The notes: generated by a model not told the origin, from the sequence alone. DNA of 64,000 nt from SIG447 sp045577075 (GCA_045577075.1 JAZNHR010000003.1:1-64000); one strand, 5' to 3'; positions 32,840-42,097 are shown, counted from the stretch's first letter. Numbers and translations: made by a program.

Positions 32840-34507
32840 ATGTATACAGCGGAAAAAGTTTTACATACAGTAGAAAATCTTGTCAAGGAGGCTATTTCAA
32901 AAGCATATCCCGAGGTGGAAATGCCTGCCTTTTTAGTCGAGGCACCCAAAGCCGAAGCCCACGGCGATTTTTCTACGAATGCGGCCATGCTTCTTACAAA
33001 AGCACTGCGCCGTGCGCCCCGTGACATTGCGGCGGCAATTTTAGAGAATATGCCGCAGGATGCCCTTGTAGAGCGCACCGAAATTGCAGGCCCGGGCTTT
33101 ATTAACTTTTATTTAGACCCGGCTTGGATTTACGGCACCCTCGCGGATATTGAAGAGCGCGGAGCGGACTATGGCAGAATCGAGGACGGCAAAGGGAAAA
33201 AGGTTATGGTGGAATTTGTCAGCGCCAACCCCACAGGCCCCATGCATATGGGAAATGCCCGTGGCGGCGCCATCGGCGATTCCCTTTCAGCCCTTCTCGA
33301 TATGGCAGGCTGGGAGGTTTGCCGTGAATTTTACTTAAACGATGCCGGCGCCCAGATTGAAAAGTTTGGCATGAGCCTGGAGGCAAGATTTTTGCAAATT
33401 TTAACAGGGAAAGAAGATTTTCCCGAGGACGGCTATCAGGGCGCAGATATTACGGAGCTTGCCCAAAGCTATATTGATGAAAACGGTAGTGCGCTCTTGG
33501 AAAAGGACAGTGCAGAGCGTCGCCGTGTGCTGGTAGAATATGCCCTGCCGAAAAACATTGCAAAGATGCAGGCGGATTTGGCGAAATATAGAATCGAGTA
33601 CGATAACTGGTACAGAGAAAGCGCACTTTACGCCAGCGGCGAAGTGGAGGAAACCATTGCCCTTTTAGGGGAAAAGGACCTTACCTATGAAAAAGAAGGC
33701 GCCGTCTGGTTTAAGAGTACCCGTTTCGGTGCTGAAAAGGATGACGTTTTGGTACGTGCCAATGGAATTCCCACCTATTTTGCCGCCGATATTGCCTATC
33801 ACAGAAATAAGCTTGCCGGCAGAAACTTTGATAAAGCCATTAACATTTGGGGTGCTGACCACCACGGCCACATTGCCCGTATGAAGGGGGCAATGGAGGC
33901 ACTTGGTATTGACCCGGAGCGTCTCCATGTCATTACTATGCAGCTTGTACGCCTTGTGGAAAAGGGTGAGGTTGTTCGCATGAGTAAGCGTACAGGCCGC
34001 ATGATTACCCTTTCCGACCTTCTGGACGAAATCGGTGTAGACGCGGCGCGCTTCTTCTTTAATCTCCGCCAGGCAGGCAGTCACTTTGAATTTGATTTAG
34101 GGCTTGCGGTAGAACAGTCTAACGACAACCCTGTATTTTATGTGCAGTACGCCTATGCCCGTATTTGCAGTATTCTCCGTCTTTTAAAGGAGGAGGGCAC
34201 CACGGTACGCCCCTATAAGGCACTTACGCCTTCTCTTCTTGCGGACGAGCATGAGCGTGCACTGATTAAAAAGCTTGCGGAATTCCCTGAAGAAATCCGT
34301 GTGGCGGCGGCATCTCTGGAGCCTTCCAGAATCACACGCTACGCCATGGATACAGCGGCACTTTTCCATAGCTTCTATAACGCTTGCCATGTCAGAACGG
34401 AAAACGCAGAGCTTACGGCGGCACGCCTTTCCCTTGTGGAATGTACGCGGGTTGTCCTTGGCAATGCCCTTCGTATGCTTTCTGTTTCCGCGCCGGAAAA
34501 AATGTAA
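32840..34507 (+). CDS. argS: Arginyl-tRNA synthetase
   Basis: Class Ia synthetase of 555 aa, normal for bacteria. The N-terminal tRNA-recognition (Add-1) domain spans ~1-110. The HIGH-equivalent NPTGPMHMGNARG lies near residue 130. The KMSKS-equivalent reads VRMSKRTG near ~378. The DALR anticodon-binding domain closes the protein with SRITRYAMDTAALFHSFYN. Good GCGGAGGAAAAAG ribosome site. It lies between the DUF1934 gene and an exported protease, in one apparent transcript. Confidence 0.97.
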   Translation: MYTAEKVLHTVENLVKEAISKAYPEVEMPAFLVEAPKAEAHGDFSTNAAMLLTKALRRAPRDIAAAILENMPQDALVERTEIAGPGFINFYLDPAWIYGTLADIEERGADYGRIEDGKGKKVMVEFVSANPTGPMHMGNARGGAIGDSLSALLDMAGWEVCREFYLNDAGAQIEKFGMSLEARFLQILTGKEDFPEDGYQGADITELAQSYIDENGSALLEKDSAERRRVLVEYALPKNIAKMQADLAKYRIEYDNWYRESALYASGEVEETIALLGEKDLTYEKEGAVWFKSTRFGAEKDDVLVRANGIPTYFAADIAYHRNKLAGRNFDKAINIWGADHHGHIARMKGAMEALGIDPERLHVITMQLVRLVEKGEVVRMSKRTGRMITLSDLLDEIGVDAARFFFNLRQAGSHFEFDLGLAVEQSNDNPVFYVQYAYARICSILRLLKEEGTTVRPYKALTPSLLADEHERALIKKLAEFPEEIRVAAASLEPSRITRYAMDTAALFHSFYNACHVRTENAELTAARLSLVECTRVVLGNALRMLSVSAPEKM

Positions 34508-34526
34508 GGAAAGAAAGGGATTTCTT

Positions 34527-35945
34527 TTGAAAAACTGGATTTTGAAACTTGTTTGTACCGTTTTATGTCTGGTGCTTTGCGTCGCACCTGTCTCGGCAAC
34601 GGAAATGCCGGGAGAACTGCAATATATCTATATCCATGACCTTGTAGACTACATACAAGAATATGCAAAATTTCCCGAGGAGAAAGATGTGCTTTTGGAC
34701 ATTGCCTTTCGGGAGAGACTTGTAAACCCCGACTCGGGCTTTAACGGCATGGTAAAGGCTGTGATGTCCTCGCTCGACGAGCACAGTGGCTACATGGATG
34801 AAAACACCTATAACGCTTTTATGCAGGAAAGCGTGGAAGGGGAATTTACCGGCATCGGCGTTACCATTTCCATTACGGCAAACGCATACGTCGTTATTTC
34901 TGCTATCCCCGGCTCTCCTGCGGAAAAGGCAGGACTTATGGCGGGGGACATCCTTGTGGCGGTAGACGATGTGAATATCGAGCAAAACGATTTCGAGGAT
35001 GTAAAGAGTCGCATCACGGGGAAGGAAGGCACCACGGTCAAAATTACGGTTAAAAGAGAAAACCGGCTGGAATCCTTTACGGTAATGCGCGCCGTGCTGG
35101 AAGCAGAGACGGTGGAATACGAAGTGCTGGACGGTGTGGGCTACATTCGCCTTACCGGCTTTAACGCAAACAGCGAAAAAGGCGTAAAGGAAGCGACAGA
35201 TTTCTTTACCGAACGCGGCATAGAAAATGTGATTATTGACCTTCGCAATAATCCCGGCGGAGAACTGAACGCCGCCCTTTCGGTCTGCCGCCTGTTTTCG
35301 CCGAAGGGCGTTATTATGCGCGTAGAATACGCGGACAGTAGGCAAAATAAGCTTTATTATAACGAGGAAAATAACGCCGGCAAGTTTAATCTTGCAGTTT
35401 TGGTCAATGCGGGTAGTGCCTCGGCCTCCGAGCTGTTTGCAGGGGCGATTAAAGATACCGCCTCCGGCGTTATAATCGGGACGAAAACCTTCGGCAAAGG
35501 CACAGTACAAACCCTTTTGCCCATTATATCCGGCGGCGGTATTCGTCTTACCATTGCAGAATATAAAACCGCGGGTGGCCGCAGCATCCACCATAAAGGG
35601 ATTGAGCCCGATATTTATGTGAAGAACACGAAAAAAGTCATTGACACTTCCTATATGGTGCCCCTCCAGCTGCAAAATGAATGGCATGAGGGGGACACGG
35701 GAGAGGGCGTTTTGGCGGTGGAACAGCGCCTGGAATTTTGGGGCTATTTAGAGGAAGCGGACGATACTGCGGATGGAAAAACCACAGAGGCTCTTCGCCT
35801 TTTTCAGGCACAAAATGGGCTGACAGCCTCCGGCACGGCGGATTTCTATACGCAACTTCGATTAAACGATGCAGAGTATGATCAGCCTATGGAACAGGAT
35901 GACCAGCTTGCCAGAGCATTGGAGTATTTTAAAAATGAAGTTTAA
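34527..35945 (+). CDS. S41-family carboxy-terminal processing protease with peptidoglycan-binding domain
   Basis: Exported Ser/Lys protease of the CtpA/CtpB type, about 472 aa from a TTG start at 34527 with GAAAGGGAT upstream; the long upstream frame lies inside argS. Domain order is signal anchor (KNWILKLVCTVLCLVLCV), helical cap, PDZ (GIGVTISI to IPGSPAEKAGLMAGDIL, ~110-195), S41 core with the catalytic Ser in NAGSASASELFAGA and Lys in GTKTFGKGTVQ, then a C-terminal peptidoglycan_binding_1-like domain (~400-455, VLAVEQRL to LFQAQNGL). CtpB in Bacillus acts in sporulation signalling. Its stop overlaps ispG, so the genes are coupled although functionally unrelated. Confidence 0.9.
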   Translation: MKNWILKLVCTVLCLVLCVAPVSATEMPGELQYIYIHDLVDYIQEYAKFPEEKDVLLDIAFRERLVNPDSGFNGMVKAVMSSLDEHSGYMDENTYNAFMQESVEGEFTGIGVTISITANAYVVISAIPGSPAEKAGLMAGDILVAVDDVNIEQNDFEDVKSRITGKEGTTVKITVKRENRLESFTVMRAVLEAETVEYEVLDGVGYIRLTGFNANSEKGVKEATDFFTERGIENVIIDLRNNPGGELNAALSVCRLFSPKGVIMRVEYADSRQNKLYYNEENNAGKFNLAVLVNAGSASASELFAGAIKDTASGVIIGTKTFGKGTVQTLLPIISGGGIRLTIAEYKTAGGRSIHHKGIEPDIYVKNTKKVIDTSYMVPLQLQNEWHEGDTGEGVLAVEQRLEFWGYLEEADDTADGKTTEALRLFQAQNGLTASGTADFYTQLRLNDAEYDQPMEQDDQLARALEYFKNEV

Positions 35946-36975
35946 AGTAGGAAATGTCACAATTGGTGGCGGCGCACCCGTATCGGTGCAAACCATGACC
36001 ACAACCGATACCAAAAATGCAGAGGCTACAATTGCACAAATTAAACTTTTGGAAAAAGCAGGGGCGGACATTGTCCGCCTTGCCGTACCGGATATGGCGG
36101 CGGCAGAAAGCTTTGCCCGTATCAAAAAAGCAGTACGTGTACCCCTTGTATGTGACATTCATTTTGATTACCGCATTGCCCTTGCCTGTATAAAGGCAGG
36201 CGCCGATAAAATCCGTATAAACCCCGGCAATATCGGGGACGCGTCGCGCGTTCGAAAAGTAGCGGAAGCGGCGAAAGACGCCGGGATTCCCATTCGTATC
36301 GGCGTAAACGGCGGTTCTCTTGAAAAAGAAGTATACGAAAAATACGGGAATACCCCGAAAGCGATGGTGGAAAGCGCAAAATACCATGCCTCCCTTTTAG
36401 AAAACGAGGGGTTTTCCGATATTATAATTAGCCTTAAGGCATCGGATGTGCAGAAAACGGTGGAGGCATACCGCCTCATGGCAAAAGACTGCCCGTACCC
36501 CTTACATGTAGGCGTGACGGAAGCAGGCACGGCGTATGCAGGGCTTATTAAATCCGCAGCCGGTATTGGGAGCTTACTGCTTGACGGCATCGGGGATACC
36601 ATTCGGGTATCGCTGTCGGCACCGCCTGAGGAGGAAGTAAAAGCTGGGATTACCTTGCTTCGCGCATTAGGGCTTAGACAGGGGGCACAGCTGATTTCCT
36701 GTCCAACCTGCGGCAGATGCAAGATAGACCTTATGCCCGTCGCGAGGGAGATGGAAGCATATCTTTCTAAAATTGACACACCGATTCGCGTGGCGGTAAT
36801 GGGATGTGCAGTAAACGGCCCCGGGGAAGCGAAGGAGGCAGACGTTGGTGTTGCCGGCGGTGACGGCAAGGCCGTGTTGTTTCGCCACGGCGAAATTGTA
36901 CAAAGCATTCCGGCAGATGCAATTTTGCCGACCTTAAAAAGCGAAGTGGAAAGGATTATAAAAGCGTGGAAGTAA
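35935..36975 (+). CDS. ispG: 4-hydroxy-3-methylbut-2-en-1-yl diphosphate synthase (IspG/GcpE)
   Basis: [4Fe-4S] enzyme of the MEP isoprenoid pathway, 346 aa. The ATG at 35935 overlaps the protease stop; an earlier ATG at 35869 lies inside that gene. TIM-barrel residues include VRLAVPD and CDIHFDYRIAL. The C-terminal cluster domain has SCPTCGRCKIDL with two cluster Cys and GCAVNGPGEAKEAD with the third. In many Clostridia the order is dxr-rseP-ispG-polC; here the S41 protease replaces dxr-rseP. The 3' end overlaps polC by 10 bp. Confidence 0.96.
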   Translation: MKFKVGNVTIGGGAPVSVQTMTTTDTKNAEATIAQIKLLEKAGADIVRLAVPDMAAAESFARIKKAVRVPLVCDIHFDYRIALACIKAGADKIRINPGNIGDASRVRKVAEAAKDAGIPIRIGVNGGSLEKEVYEKYGNTPKAMVESAKYHASLLENEGFSDIIISLKASDVQKTVEAYRLMAKDCPYPLHVGVTEAGTAYAGLIKSAAGIGSLLLDGIGDTIRVSLSAPPEEEVKAGITLLRALGLRQGAQLISCPTCGRCKIDLMPVAREMEAYLSKIDTPIRVAVMGCAVNGPGEAKEADVGVAGGDGKAVLFRHGEIVQSIPADAILPTLKSEVERIIKAWK

Positions 36976-39900
36976 ACGGCACAAAATCCATACAAGAAGC
37001 GTTTGGCGGCGCACCCATACCTGTGGGCGCCGCTGATTTTCGTGTTGCCGCACTGAAGGTAGACCCTGCCTCACGCAGTATGAAAATAAAGCTTTGGCTT
37101 CCAAAAATTCCAATATACGGGGATATTCTCGCGCTAAAAAAAGAGCTTACGGCGTATTACGCCTTGCACAGTATATCCTGCGATTTTGTATTTGGCACAC
37201 TGCCGCCGGAAGGTGAGCGCACCTTAGCCTTGCGGGACTTTATTATTGGGCTGTTGGCAGAGGAAAAGCCGGTACTCGAGTATGTGCTGAAAGACAGCGT
37301 TTGGCAGGCAAAGGACGGCATTTTGGAAATTTGCCTTCACCATGGCGGCGGCGAGCTTTTAAAGGCAGAAGGTGCCGCACGTGATATTGCGAAAACCGTT
37401 TTTAAGCTTGCAGGGGAGACGGTCAAAGTACAGTTTACGGAAGAACTGGAGGAAATGGAGCTTGCGGCAAAGCCCATTCCCATGCCCCAGCGACCGACAA
37501 TTACCAAGGAGAAAGAATCCGTACCCATCGTAGGCGGCGTCATTCTCGGCAAGCCCATTGATACGGAAACGATGCCCATTGCAAATATTGAGGAAGGCAG
37601 CGGCAGATGTACCATTTGCGGCGAAGTCTTTTCCGCCGAAGGGCGCGACATTAAAGAAAAGAAATTATTTACGTTTAATATTACGGATAAAACCGATTCT
37701 ATTACCTGCAAACTTTTCTTAGCATCAGATAAGTATGAAACGGTGTCCGCGGCAGTCAAAAAGGGGTCTTATGTTCTGGTGCGCGGCAACGCCACCTTTG
37801 ATTCCTTTGCCGGGGAAGTGGTTATAAGAGTGCAGGATATCGGAGAGGCGAAAAAACATGAAAAGGCGGACGTGGCAGAGGAAAAGCGCGTAGAATTGCA
37901 CGTCCACACCCAGATGTCCAGCATGGATGGCGTATCCAGCGCCACCGCCCTTGTAAAACAGGCAATAAAGTACGGCCATAGTGCCATTGCCATTACGGAC
38001 CACGGCGTCGTCCAGGCGTTTCCGGAAGCGTACAAGGCGGCAAAGGGGTCGGACATAAAAGTCATTTTCGGCGTAGAAGCCTACTTTGTCAACGACATAG
38101 GTGCTTCCCTCTATAAAGGCAAATCTTGGCCCATAGACGGCGAAATGGTTGCATTTGACATTGAAACGACGGGGCTTAGCCCCAAAACGGAACGGATTAC
38201 GGAAATCGGTGCCGTTAAAATTCGGGACGGTGCCGTAATTGACACCTTCTCCACCTTTGTGAATCCCGGAAAACCCATTCCGGCAAAAATTGTGGAGCTT
38301 ACGGGCATTACGGACGCTATGGTTGCAGACGCACCGGATGAGACGCAGGCTGTCCGCGATTTTCTGGCATTTTGCGGCGAAGCCCCCATTATCGCCCATA
38401 ATGCCTCGTTTGATACAAGCTTTATCCGGGCGGCATGCACGCGGATGGGTGAAAAGTATACGCCCTCGATTATCGATACCCTTGTTTTTTGCCGTGCCAT
38501 GGTTATTAGTAAACGGCAACATTCTCTCGACAAAATGGCGAAGTATTTCGGCATAGAAAATCCTTCCCACCACCGCGCCGTAAACGATGCACAGGTTTGT
38601 GCACAGATTTGGGCGGCACTTGCAGAGCAGCTGAAAGACATGGGCGTTTCGGATCTCGCGGATATTGATAAAAAGATGGCAGGCAACGTAGATATGAAAA
38701 CACTGCCGTCCTACCATATGATTTTACTTGCAAAAAATCGGCAGGGGCTTTTTAATCTCTATACCTTGATTACAAAATCCCACATGGATTATTTTCATAA
38801 AACACCAAGAATCCCGAAAAGCGAGCTTGTAAAATACAGAGAAGGGCTTTTGGTAGGCTCAGCGTGCGAGGCAGGTGAGCTTTTCCGCGCTATGGTGGCA
38901 GACGAAAGCGAAGCAAGCCTGTTAAAAATTGCGGATTTTTATGATTATCTGGAAATCCAACCCCTTGGCAACAACCAATTTATGATTCAAAACGGGACGG
39001 CGAGCGACGAGGAACAGCTAAAAGACTATAACCGCCGCATTGTGGCGATGGGTGAAAAGCTTGGCAAACCCGTGGTTGCCACAGGGGACGTCCATTTCTT
39101 AAATCGCGAGGATGAGGTGTACCGCCGCATCCTTATGGCAGGCAAGGGGTTTGACGATGCAGATAATCAGGCACCCCTTTATTTCCGCACTACCAATGAA
39201 ATGCTGGAGGAATTTGGATACCTTGGGGACGAGGTGGCAAGACGGGTTGTAATCGAAAATACGCGCCTGATAGCGGACGAAATTGAAAACATTCCCCCTG
39301 TCCCGAAGGAAAAGTGTCCTCCGGAAATCGAGGGCTCGGATACAGACATTATGCATATGAGCCGGGAAAAGGCGGAGCGCATTTATGGCTCGCCCCTTCC
39401 GGAAATCGTGCAAAAGCGCATGGATAAGGAACTGGACAGCATTATTTCAAACGGCTTTGCCGTTATGTACCTCATTGCCCATAAGCTTGTAAAAAAGTCC
39501 AATGAGGACGGGTATCTCGTCGGTTCCCGTGGTTCTGTCGGTTCTTCCTTTGTGGCGTTTCTTTCCGATATTACCGAAATCAACGCCCTGCCGCCCCATT
39601 ATGTTTGCCCAAAATGTAAATACAGTGAGTTTATTGAAGGCACCGCCATTTCCGGCTGTGACCTACCGGATAAAAACTGCCCGAATTGCGGTACCCCCCT
39701 TTATAAAGACGGGCATGATATTCCCTTTGAAACATTCCTCGGCTTTGACGGGGATAAGGCACCGGATATAGACCTTAACTTCTCCGGTGACTATCAGGCG
39801 ATTGCCCATAAATATACGGAAGTTCTGTTTGGTGCAGATAACGTCTATAAGGCAGGCACAATCGGCACCCTTGCGGAAAAAACTGCCTATGGCTATGTGC

Positions 39901-41183
39901 GAAAGTATTTCGAGGAGCGAGGAAAAACCCTTCGAAAAGCAGAGCTTGACAGACTGACTCTCGGCTGCACGGGCGTGAAACGTACCACCGGTCAGCACCC
40001 GGGCGGCATCGTAGTTCTCCCAAAAGGGCGTGATATCAACGAATTTTGCCCCGTACAGCACCCGGCAGATAAAAGCGATAGCGATGTTAAAACCACCCAT
40101 TTTGATTACCATTCCATTGATGAAAACCTTTTAAAGCTTGATATTCTTGGTCACGACGACCCGACGGTAATTCGTATGCTGGAGGATTTAACGGGTCTGG
40201 ACGCGAAGAAAATTCCCCTCGATGATAAAGAAACTATGAGCCTCTTTACCGGCAAGGAGGCCCTCAAACTAAAGGAAGACATTAAAAGTACTGTAGGTAC
40301 CCTTGCCATTCCTGAATTCGGCACGGGCTTTGTGCGCCAGATGCTGGTGGATACAAAGCCGAAAACGTTTTCCGACCTTATCCGTATCAGTGGTCTTTCT
40401 CACGGGACGGACGTTTGGCTTGGTAACGCCCAGGATATCGTAAAAAGCGGCACGGCCACCCTTTCAGGGTGTATTTGTACCCGTGACGATATTATGCTGT
40501 ACTTGATTACGAAAGAGGTGCCCCCGAAGCTTTCCTTTACCATCATGGAAGCTGTCAGAAAAGGGAAGGGGCTAAAGCCGGAGTGGGAAGAGGAAATGCG
40601 TGCCCATAATGTGCCCGAATGGTATATTGATTCCTGTAACAAAATTCAGTATATGTTCCCCAAAGCCCATGCGGCGGCATATGTTACCATGGCGTTTCGT
40701 ATTGCGTATTGTAAGGTGCATTATCCACTTGCATTTTACATGGCATATTACAGCGTCCGTGCAGATGATTTTGATTATGCAATAATGGCAAACGGTCATG
40801 AAGTGGTCAAGGAAACCATGAAGCGGCTTTCCGAGCAGGAGTCCAAAACACAGAAAGATAAAAACGTCTTATCCATTCTTGAAGTATGTGACGAAATGTA
40901 TGCCCGCGGCTATACCTTCTGTCCCATTGATTTATACGAGTCGGATGCAGAAAAGTTCCGCGAGGTAGACGGCAAAATACTGCCCCCCCTTACCAGCATG
41001 CAGGGGCTTGGCGCAGCGGCGGCGCGAAGCATTGCGGAGGCGAGAAAAGACGGCGCGTTCCTTTCTGTAGATGACCTTGTACAAAGAAGTGGGGCAAACA
41101 AAGCCGTTATCGAGATTATGACGAAAAGCGGCGTTTTGGACGATTTGCCCCAAATTAGTCAAACAACCTTGTTTGGACTTTAA
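36966..41183 (+). CDS. polC: DNA polymerase III, PolC type
   Basis: Gram-positive replicative polymerase of 1405 aa with built-in proofreading. The GTG start lies inside ispG. Domain order is the N-terminal domain, an OB fold (~225-300), the first PHP part (LHVHTQMSSMDG, ~310), an inserted DEDDh exonuclease (AFDIETTGL at ~395, with HNASFDTSF and HRAVNDA), the second PHP part (ATGDVHFLNRE), then the polymerase palm with a Zn knuckle pair (CPKCKYSEF and CPNCGTPL, ~880-910) and the catalytic PDIDLNFSGDYQ. FPKAHAAAYV and a helix-hairpin-helix tail follow. Length and order are normal. Confidence 0.98.
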   Translation: MEVNGTKSIQEAFGGAPIPVGAADFRVAALKVDPASRSMKIKLWLPKIPIYGDILALKKELTAYYALHSISCDFVFGTLPPEGERTLALRDFIIGLLAEEKPVLEYVLKDSVWQAKDGILEICLHHGGGELLKAEGAARDIAKTVFKLAGETVKVQFTEELEEMELAAKPIPMPQRPTITKEKESVPIVGGVILGKPIDTETMPIANIEEGSGRCTICGEVFSAEGRDIKEKKLFTFNITDKTDSITCKLFLASDKYETVSAAVKKGSYVLVRGNATFDSFAGEVVIRVQDIGEAKKHEKADVAEEKRVELHVHTQMSSMDGVSSATALVKQAIKYGHSAIAITDHGVVQAFPEAYKAAKGSDIKVIFGVEAYFVNDIGASLYKGKSWPIDGEMVAFDIETTGLSPKTERITEIGAVKIRDGAVIDTFSTFVNPGKPIPAKIVELTGITDAMVADAPDETQAVRDFLAFCGEAPIIAHNASFDTSFIRAACTRMGEKYTPSIIDTLVFCRAMVISKRQHSLDKMAKYFGIENPSHHRAVNDAQVCAQIWAALAEQLKDMGVSDLADIDKKMAGNVDMKTLPSYHMILLAKNRQGLFNLYTLITKSHMDYFHKTPRIPKSELVKYREGLLVGSACEAGELFRAMVADESEASLLKIADFYDYLEIQPLGNNQFMIQNGTASDEEQLKDYNRRIVAMGEKLGKPVVATGDVHFLNREDEVYRRILMAGKGFDDADNQAPLYFRTTNEMLEEFGYLGDEVARRVVIENTRLIADEIENIPPVPKEKCPPEIEGSDTDIMHMSREKAERIYGSPLPEIVQKRMDKELDSIISNGFAVMYLIAHKLVKKSNEDGYLVGSRGSVGSSFVAFLSDITEINALPPHYVCPKCKYSEFIEGTAISGCDLPDKNCPNCGTPLYKDGHDIPFETFLGFDGDKAPDIDLNFSGDYQAIAHKYTEVLFGADNVYKAGTIGTLAEKTAYGYVRKYFEERGKTLRKAELDRLTLGCTGVKRTTGQHPGGIVVLPKGRDINEFCPVQHPADKSDSDVKTTHFDYHSIDENLLKLDILGHDDPTVIRMLEDLTGLDAKKIPLDDKETMSLFTGKEALKLKEDIKSTVGTLAIPEFGTGFVRQMLVDTKPKTFSDLIRISGLSHGTDVWLGNAQDIVKSGTATLSGCICTRDDIMLYLITKEVPPKLSFTIMEAVRKGKGLKPEWEEEMRAHNVPEWYIDSCNKIQYMFPKAHAAAYVTMAFRIAYCKVHYPLAFYMAYYSVRADDFDYAIMANGHEVVKETMKRLSEQESKTQKDKNVLSILEVCDEMYARGYTFCPIDLYESDAEKFREVDGKILPPLTSMQGLGAAAARSIAEARKDGAFLSVDDLVQRSGANKAVIEIMTKSGVLDDLPQISQTTLFGL

Positions 41184-41189
41184 AAATGC

Positions 41190-41225
41190 CCCGAAAGAAA
41201 GACGCATTTCTCTTTCTCTCGGGGT
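41190..41225 (+). terminator. Weak imperfect hairpin after polC
   Basis: CCCCGA/TCGGGG plus GAAAGA/TCTTTC form an interrupted stem just after the polC stop. The T-run is poor, so termination would be inefficient. Confidence 0.4.
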
Positions 41226-41267
41226 TATGCTTTGGTGCACCATGCGGAAAAATTTTTCAAAAAAGTC

Positions 41268-41296
41268 TTGACAATATGCCGCGTTTGTAGTATACT
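41268..41296 (+). promoter_or_regulatory. Sigma-A promoter of tRNA-Ser
   Basis: Perfect TTGACA (41268-41273), 17-bp spacer, TATACT (41291-41296), 13 bp before the mature tRNA. It is among the best consensus promoters in the window. Confidence 0.9.
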
Positions 41297-41309
41297 ATGA
41301 AGGTCGCGT

Positions 41310-41401
41310 GGAGAGATGGCTGAGCTGGTCTAAGGCGCACGACTGGAAATCGTGTATGGGCTAATACCCCATCAAGGGTTCGAATCCCTTTCTCTCCGCC
41401 A
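41310..41401 (+). tRNA. tRNA-Ser (anticodon GGA)
   Basis: Class II tRNA with long variable arm. The acceptor stem GGAGAGA pairs with TCTCTCC. The D-loop region is TGGCTGAGCTGGTCTAAGGC. The anticodon stem CACGA/TCGTG encloses loop CTGGAAA with anticodon GGA, reading UCC and UCU. A variable arm with ATGGG/CCCAT pairing and the T-arm GGTTCGAATCC follow. Discriminator G and an encoded CCA end the gene at 41401. Confidence 0.97.
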
Positions 41402-41403
41402 CG

Positions 41404-41431
41404 AAAAAAGCACCCCAAAAGGGTGCTTTTT
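41404..41431 (+). terminator. Terminator of tRNA-Ser
   Basis: GCACCC, a CAAAA loop and GGGTGC followed by TTTTTT. Together with the inverted tRNA tail at 41437-41446 it forms part of a longer palindrome centred near 41418. Confidence 0.9.
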
Positions 41432-41436
41432 TCTTT

Positions 41437-41553
41437 GCGGAGAGAAAGAATAGGATGCGAACTTTCGCCAAAGGCGAAGGTTCGTCGAAGCAGCCAAAGC
41501 GCGAAGCGATTTGGACTGCGGAGTCGGGAGCACCGCCGTCTGCCGGGCACCGC
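41437..41553 (+). repeat. tRNA-Ser-associated repeat, copy A
   Basis: Starts with GCGGAGAGAAAGAA (41437-41450), the reverse complement of the tRNA-Ser 3' end. CGGAGTCGGGAG (41519-41530) and CGGGCACCGC (41544-41553) follow, with internal small palindromes such as CTTTCGCC-AAA-GGCGAAGG. The same three blocks recur in order in copy B. No believable protein is encoded; minus-strand frames give only tRNA-shadow peptides. Confidence 0.65.
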
Positions 41554-41605
41554 CGAGGGCGGTCGGCAAGACGGAGAGGCGCACCGTATCCCTTTACGAC
41601 AAAGG

Positions 41606-41630
41606 AGCACCTCAAAAGGGTGCTTTTTTT
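41606..41630 (+). terminator. Second copy of the GCACC...GGGTGC terminator
   Basis: GGAGCACCTCAAAAGGGTGC followed by TTTTTTT, near-identical in loop and right arm to the tRNA-Ser terminator. It is preceded by ATCCCTTT, as in the tRNA T-arm end, suggesting a degenerate tandem duplicate of tRNA tail plus terminator. Confidence 0.7.
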
Positions 41631-41633
41631 GTG

Positions 41634-41717
41634 GCGGAGAGAAAGAACGTCGGAGTGACCGCAAGGGAAGCTTGCGGATCACGGAGTCGGGAGTACGTAT
41701 TCTATTTCGGGCACCGC
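41634..41717 (+). repeat. tRNA-Ser-associated repeat, copy B
   Basis: Contains GCGGAGAGAAAGAA (41634-41647), CGGAGTCGGGAG (41682-41693) and CGGGCACCGC (41708-41717) in the same order as copy A but with shorter, different spacers. CCGCAAG-GGAAG-CTTGCGG forms a hairpin inside it. Confidence 0.65.
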
Positions 41718-41785
41718 TTTGCGGTCGAAAAAACTATATCTTACCTAAAAAGAATATGCATCATATATACGATGTATCTTCTTTT

Positions 41786-41998
41786 TTATCTTGGATTCAT
41801 TTCATCTGTCCTGCCTAAAATATAATCAACTGAGGTTTTATATAAATCTGCAAGTTGTATCAGCATGGAAACCGGTATTTCACGCAATCCTCTTTCATAT
41901 CTTGCATAAACTTGTCTGTTACACAAAAGATAATCGGCAACTTGCTTTTGCGTTAAGTCATGATCTGTTCGCAAATCATATAATCTTTTAAAAAACAT
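41786..41998 (-). CDS. XRE-family helix-turn-helix regulator
   Basis: Cro/C1-type DNA-binding protein of 70 aa, essentially one HTH_3 domain. LYDLRTDHDLTQKQVADYLL opens helices 1-2, and NRQVYARYERGLREIP covers the recognition helix and following turn. The C-terminus has LADLYKTSVDYILGRTD, the standard end of this domain. AGAGGTGAT precedes the ATG. It is divergent from a small gene at 42098, with palindromic sites between them, so autoregulation and control of that gene are likely (inference). Confidence 0.9.
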   Translation of the reverse strand: MFFKRLYDLRTDHDLTQKQVADYLLCNRQVYARYERGLREIPVSMLIQLADLYKTSVDYILGRTDEMNPR

Positions 41999-42024
41999 TA
42001 AAAATCACCTCTTGATTTTAATGT

Positions 42025-42070
42025 TACCATATGGTATTATAATATTAACAATATGGTATCGTTTGATACC
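42025..42070. promoter_or_regulatory. Candidate operators in the XRE divergent region
   Basis: TACCATATGGTA (42025-42036) is a perfect palindrome. GGTATC-GTTT-GATACC (42055-42070) is a second inverted repeat sharing the half-site GGTAT. A TATAAT at 42038-42043 lies between them, so a bound repressor would cover the promoter. Confidence 0.55.
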
Positions 42071-42097
42071 TTAATTATATTTTTTAGGAGAGAAAAT

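Noticed and set aside
34563..35687. 374-aa minus-strand frame
   Set aside because: Antisense to the S41 protease gene. Low-complexity, no start context, and no recognisable motif.
37725..38717. 330-aa minus-strand frame inside polC
   Set aside because: Mirror of the PolC exonuclease/PHP coding sequence; composition is typical of a shadow frame.
41257..41682. Minus-strand frames across tRNA-Ser giving GEKGIRTLDG- and RERDSNP-type peptides
   Set aside because: These peptides are the known result of translating the antisense of tRNA-Ser/Leu genes and their tails; not real proteins.
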